Shown: positions 63,477-64,000 of the stretch, in pieces
How the letters are laid out: the number at the start of each line of letters is the position of its first letter
How positions within the stretch are numbered: position 1 is the first letter of the stretch
Source of the DNA: Theropithecus gelada
Lineage: Eukaryota; Chordata; Mammalia; Primates; Cercopithecidae
DNA: 64,000 nucleotides
Direction of reading: 5' to 3'
Assembly (NCBI RefSeq): GCF_003255815.1
Contig: NC_037674.1
Span: 25,921,830 to 25,985,829 of the forward strand
Notes under the pieces: model-generated
What the model was told of the DNA's origin: nothing
Databases searched by the model: none
Seen by the model: only the letters and a program-made list of their open reading frames with translations
Program-made: the position numbers and the translations under genes

Positions 63477-64000
63477 CTATTGAACATAAAAAGGTAAATA
63501 AATTATTTCAGGGGAAAAACTTTCTGATTTTAAACTAAAGTATATAAAATACATAAAGTACAAAACAAAGAAAAATTATATACCTAGCTTAATTTTTCAG
63601 TAGATACCATAGATCATGTATACCTTGATTTACAATTCAAGTAACTTTTTTAACTGACAGTTTCAATATTTTTAATATAATTAGTTGTGATATAAAATCC
63701 AGAAACTATAAAAGACTGACTGATTTAACTACATAAAAATACAACACTTATATGTGGCAAAAATCTGTCAGTAATAAAGTCTAAAGACAAACAGAAAAAA
63801 AAAAATGGCAAAGGGTTAGTTCCCTAATATATAAAGAGCTTCCTCAAATCAATTTTTCTCTCTTTTTTGAGACAGAGTTTCACTCTTGTCACCCAGGCTG
63901 GGGTGCAATGGCGTGATCTAGGCTCACTGCAACCTCTGCCTCCCGGGTTCAAGGAATTCTCCTGCCTCAGCCTCCTATGTAGCTGGGATTACAGGTGTGC
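63477..64000 (-). other. TRPM7: TRPM7 intron 2, 3' part
   Basis: Upstream of exon 3: about 390 nt of AT-rich unique sequence, then an antisense Alu running off the window end. Confidence 0.85.
63868..64000 (-). repeat. Alu, runs off window
   Basis: Antisense right arm from GAGACAGAGTTTCACTCTTG up to the window end. Confidence 0.94.

Noticed and set aside
1..64000. CRISPR array, operon, riboswitch, tRNA or rRNA gene
   Set aside because: None seen. Regular repeats are Alu/L1 copies or microsatellites, and the sequence is primate nuclear DNA.
1..64000. CpG island or promoter of TRPM7
   Set aside because: CG-rich stretches coincide with young Alus and the LTR. The gene start lies beyond the window.

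Overview
The window is nuclear DNA from a primate, most likely an Old World monkey. It is intron-rich and packed with Alu elements. Several young AluY copies (near 5024, 17074, 28251, 50819 and 55195) carry the CAAGCCTG head and the GATCCGGCCACTG right-arm variant that I associate with cercopithecoid AluY lineages. There is no prokaryotic feature, no CpG island and no gene start or end.

The only gene I can support is TRPM7, on the minus strand. TRPM7 is a large TRP-melastatin divalent-cation channel fused to an alpha-kinase. I read 21 consecutive coding exons from 63476 down to 245. All have GT-AG borders, matching phases and no frame break. Taking the protein as collinear with the human one, they cover about residues 28-1097. 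This places the pore motif at 1046-1054 and the extracellular cysteines at 1056 and 1066, as expected. The window therefore holds the N-terminal TRPM homology (SLOG-like) region, the helical linker, pre-S1 and S1-S6 with the pore. The 5' end lies beyond 64000. The TRP helix, coiled coil and kinase lie before position 1.

By region: 1-9.7 kb holds the pore and S3-S5 exons, two young truncated L1 3' ends and a MADE1 palindrome. 9.7-19.1 kb holds a tight exon group (S1-S2, pre-S1, linker) with one 77-nt intron. 19-37 kb has long introns with Alus, old LINEs, two hAT-type transposons and a 397-N gap. 37-47 kb holds N-terminal exons between Alu clusters. 47-53 kb has Alus, two Tigger-type remnants and a 100-N gap. 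53-63.4 kb is intron 3: an ancient L1 broken up by many Alus, a triple Alu array separated by copies of one target sequence, and a solo ERVK-type LTR that splits an Alu.

I found no new biological system. The most interesting items are structural: a chimeric triple-Alu array, an inverted AluY pair beside an assembly gap, a twin-primed L1, Alus very close to splice donors, and one possible protein substitution at codon 280.
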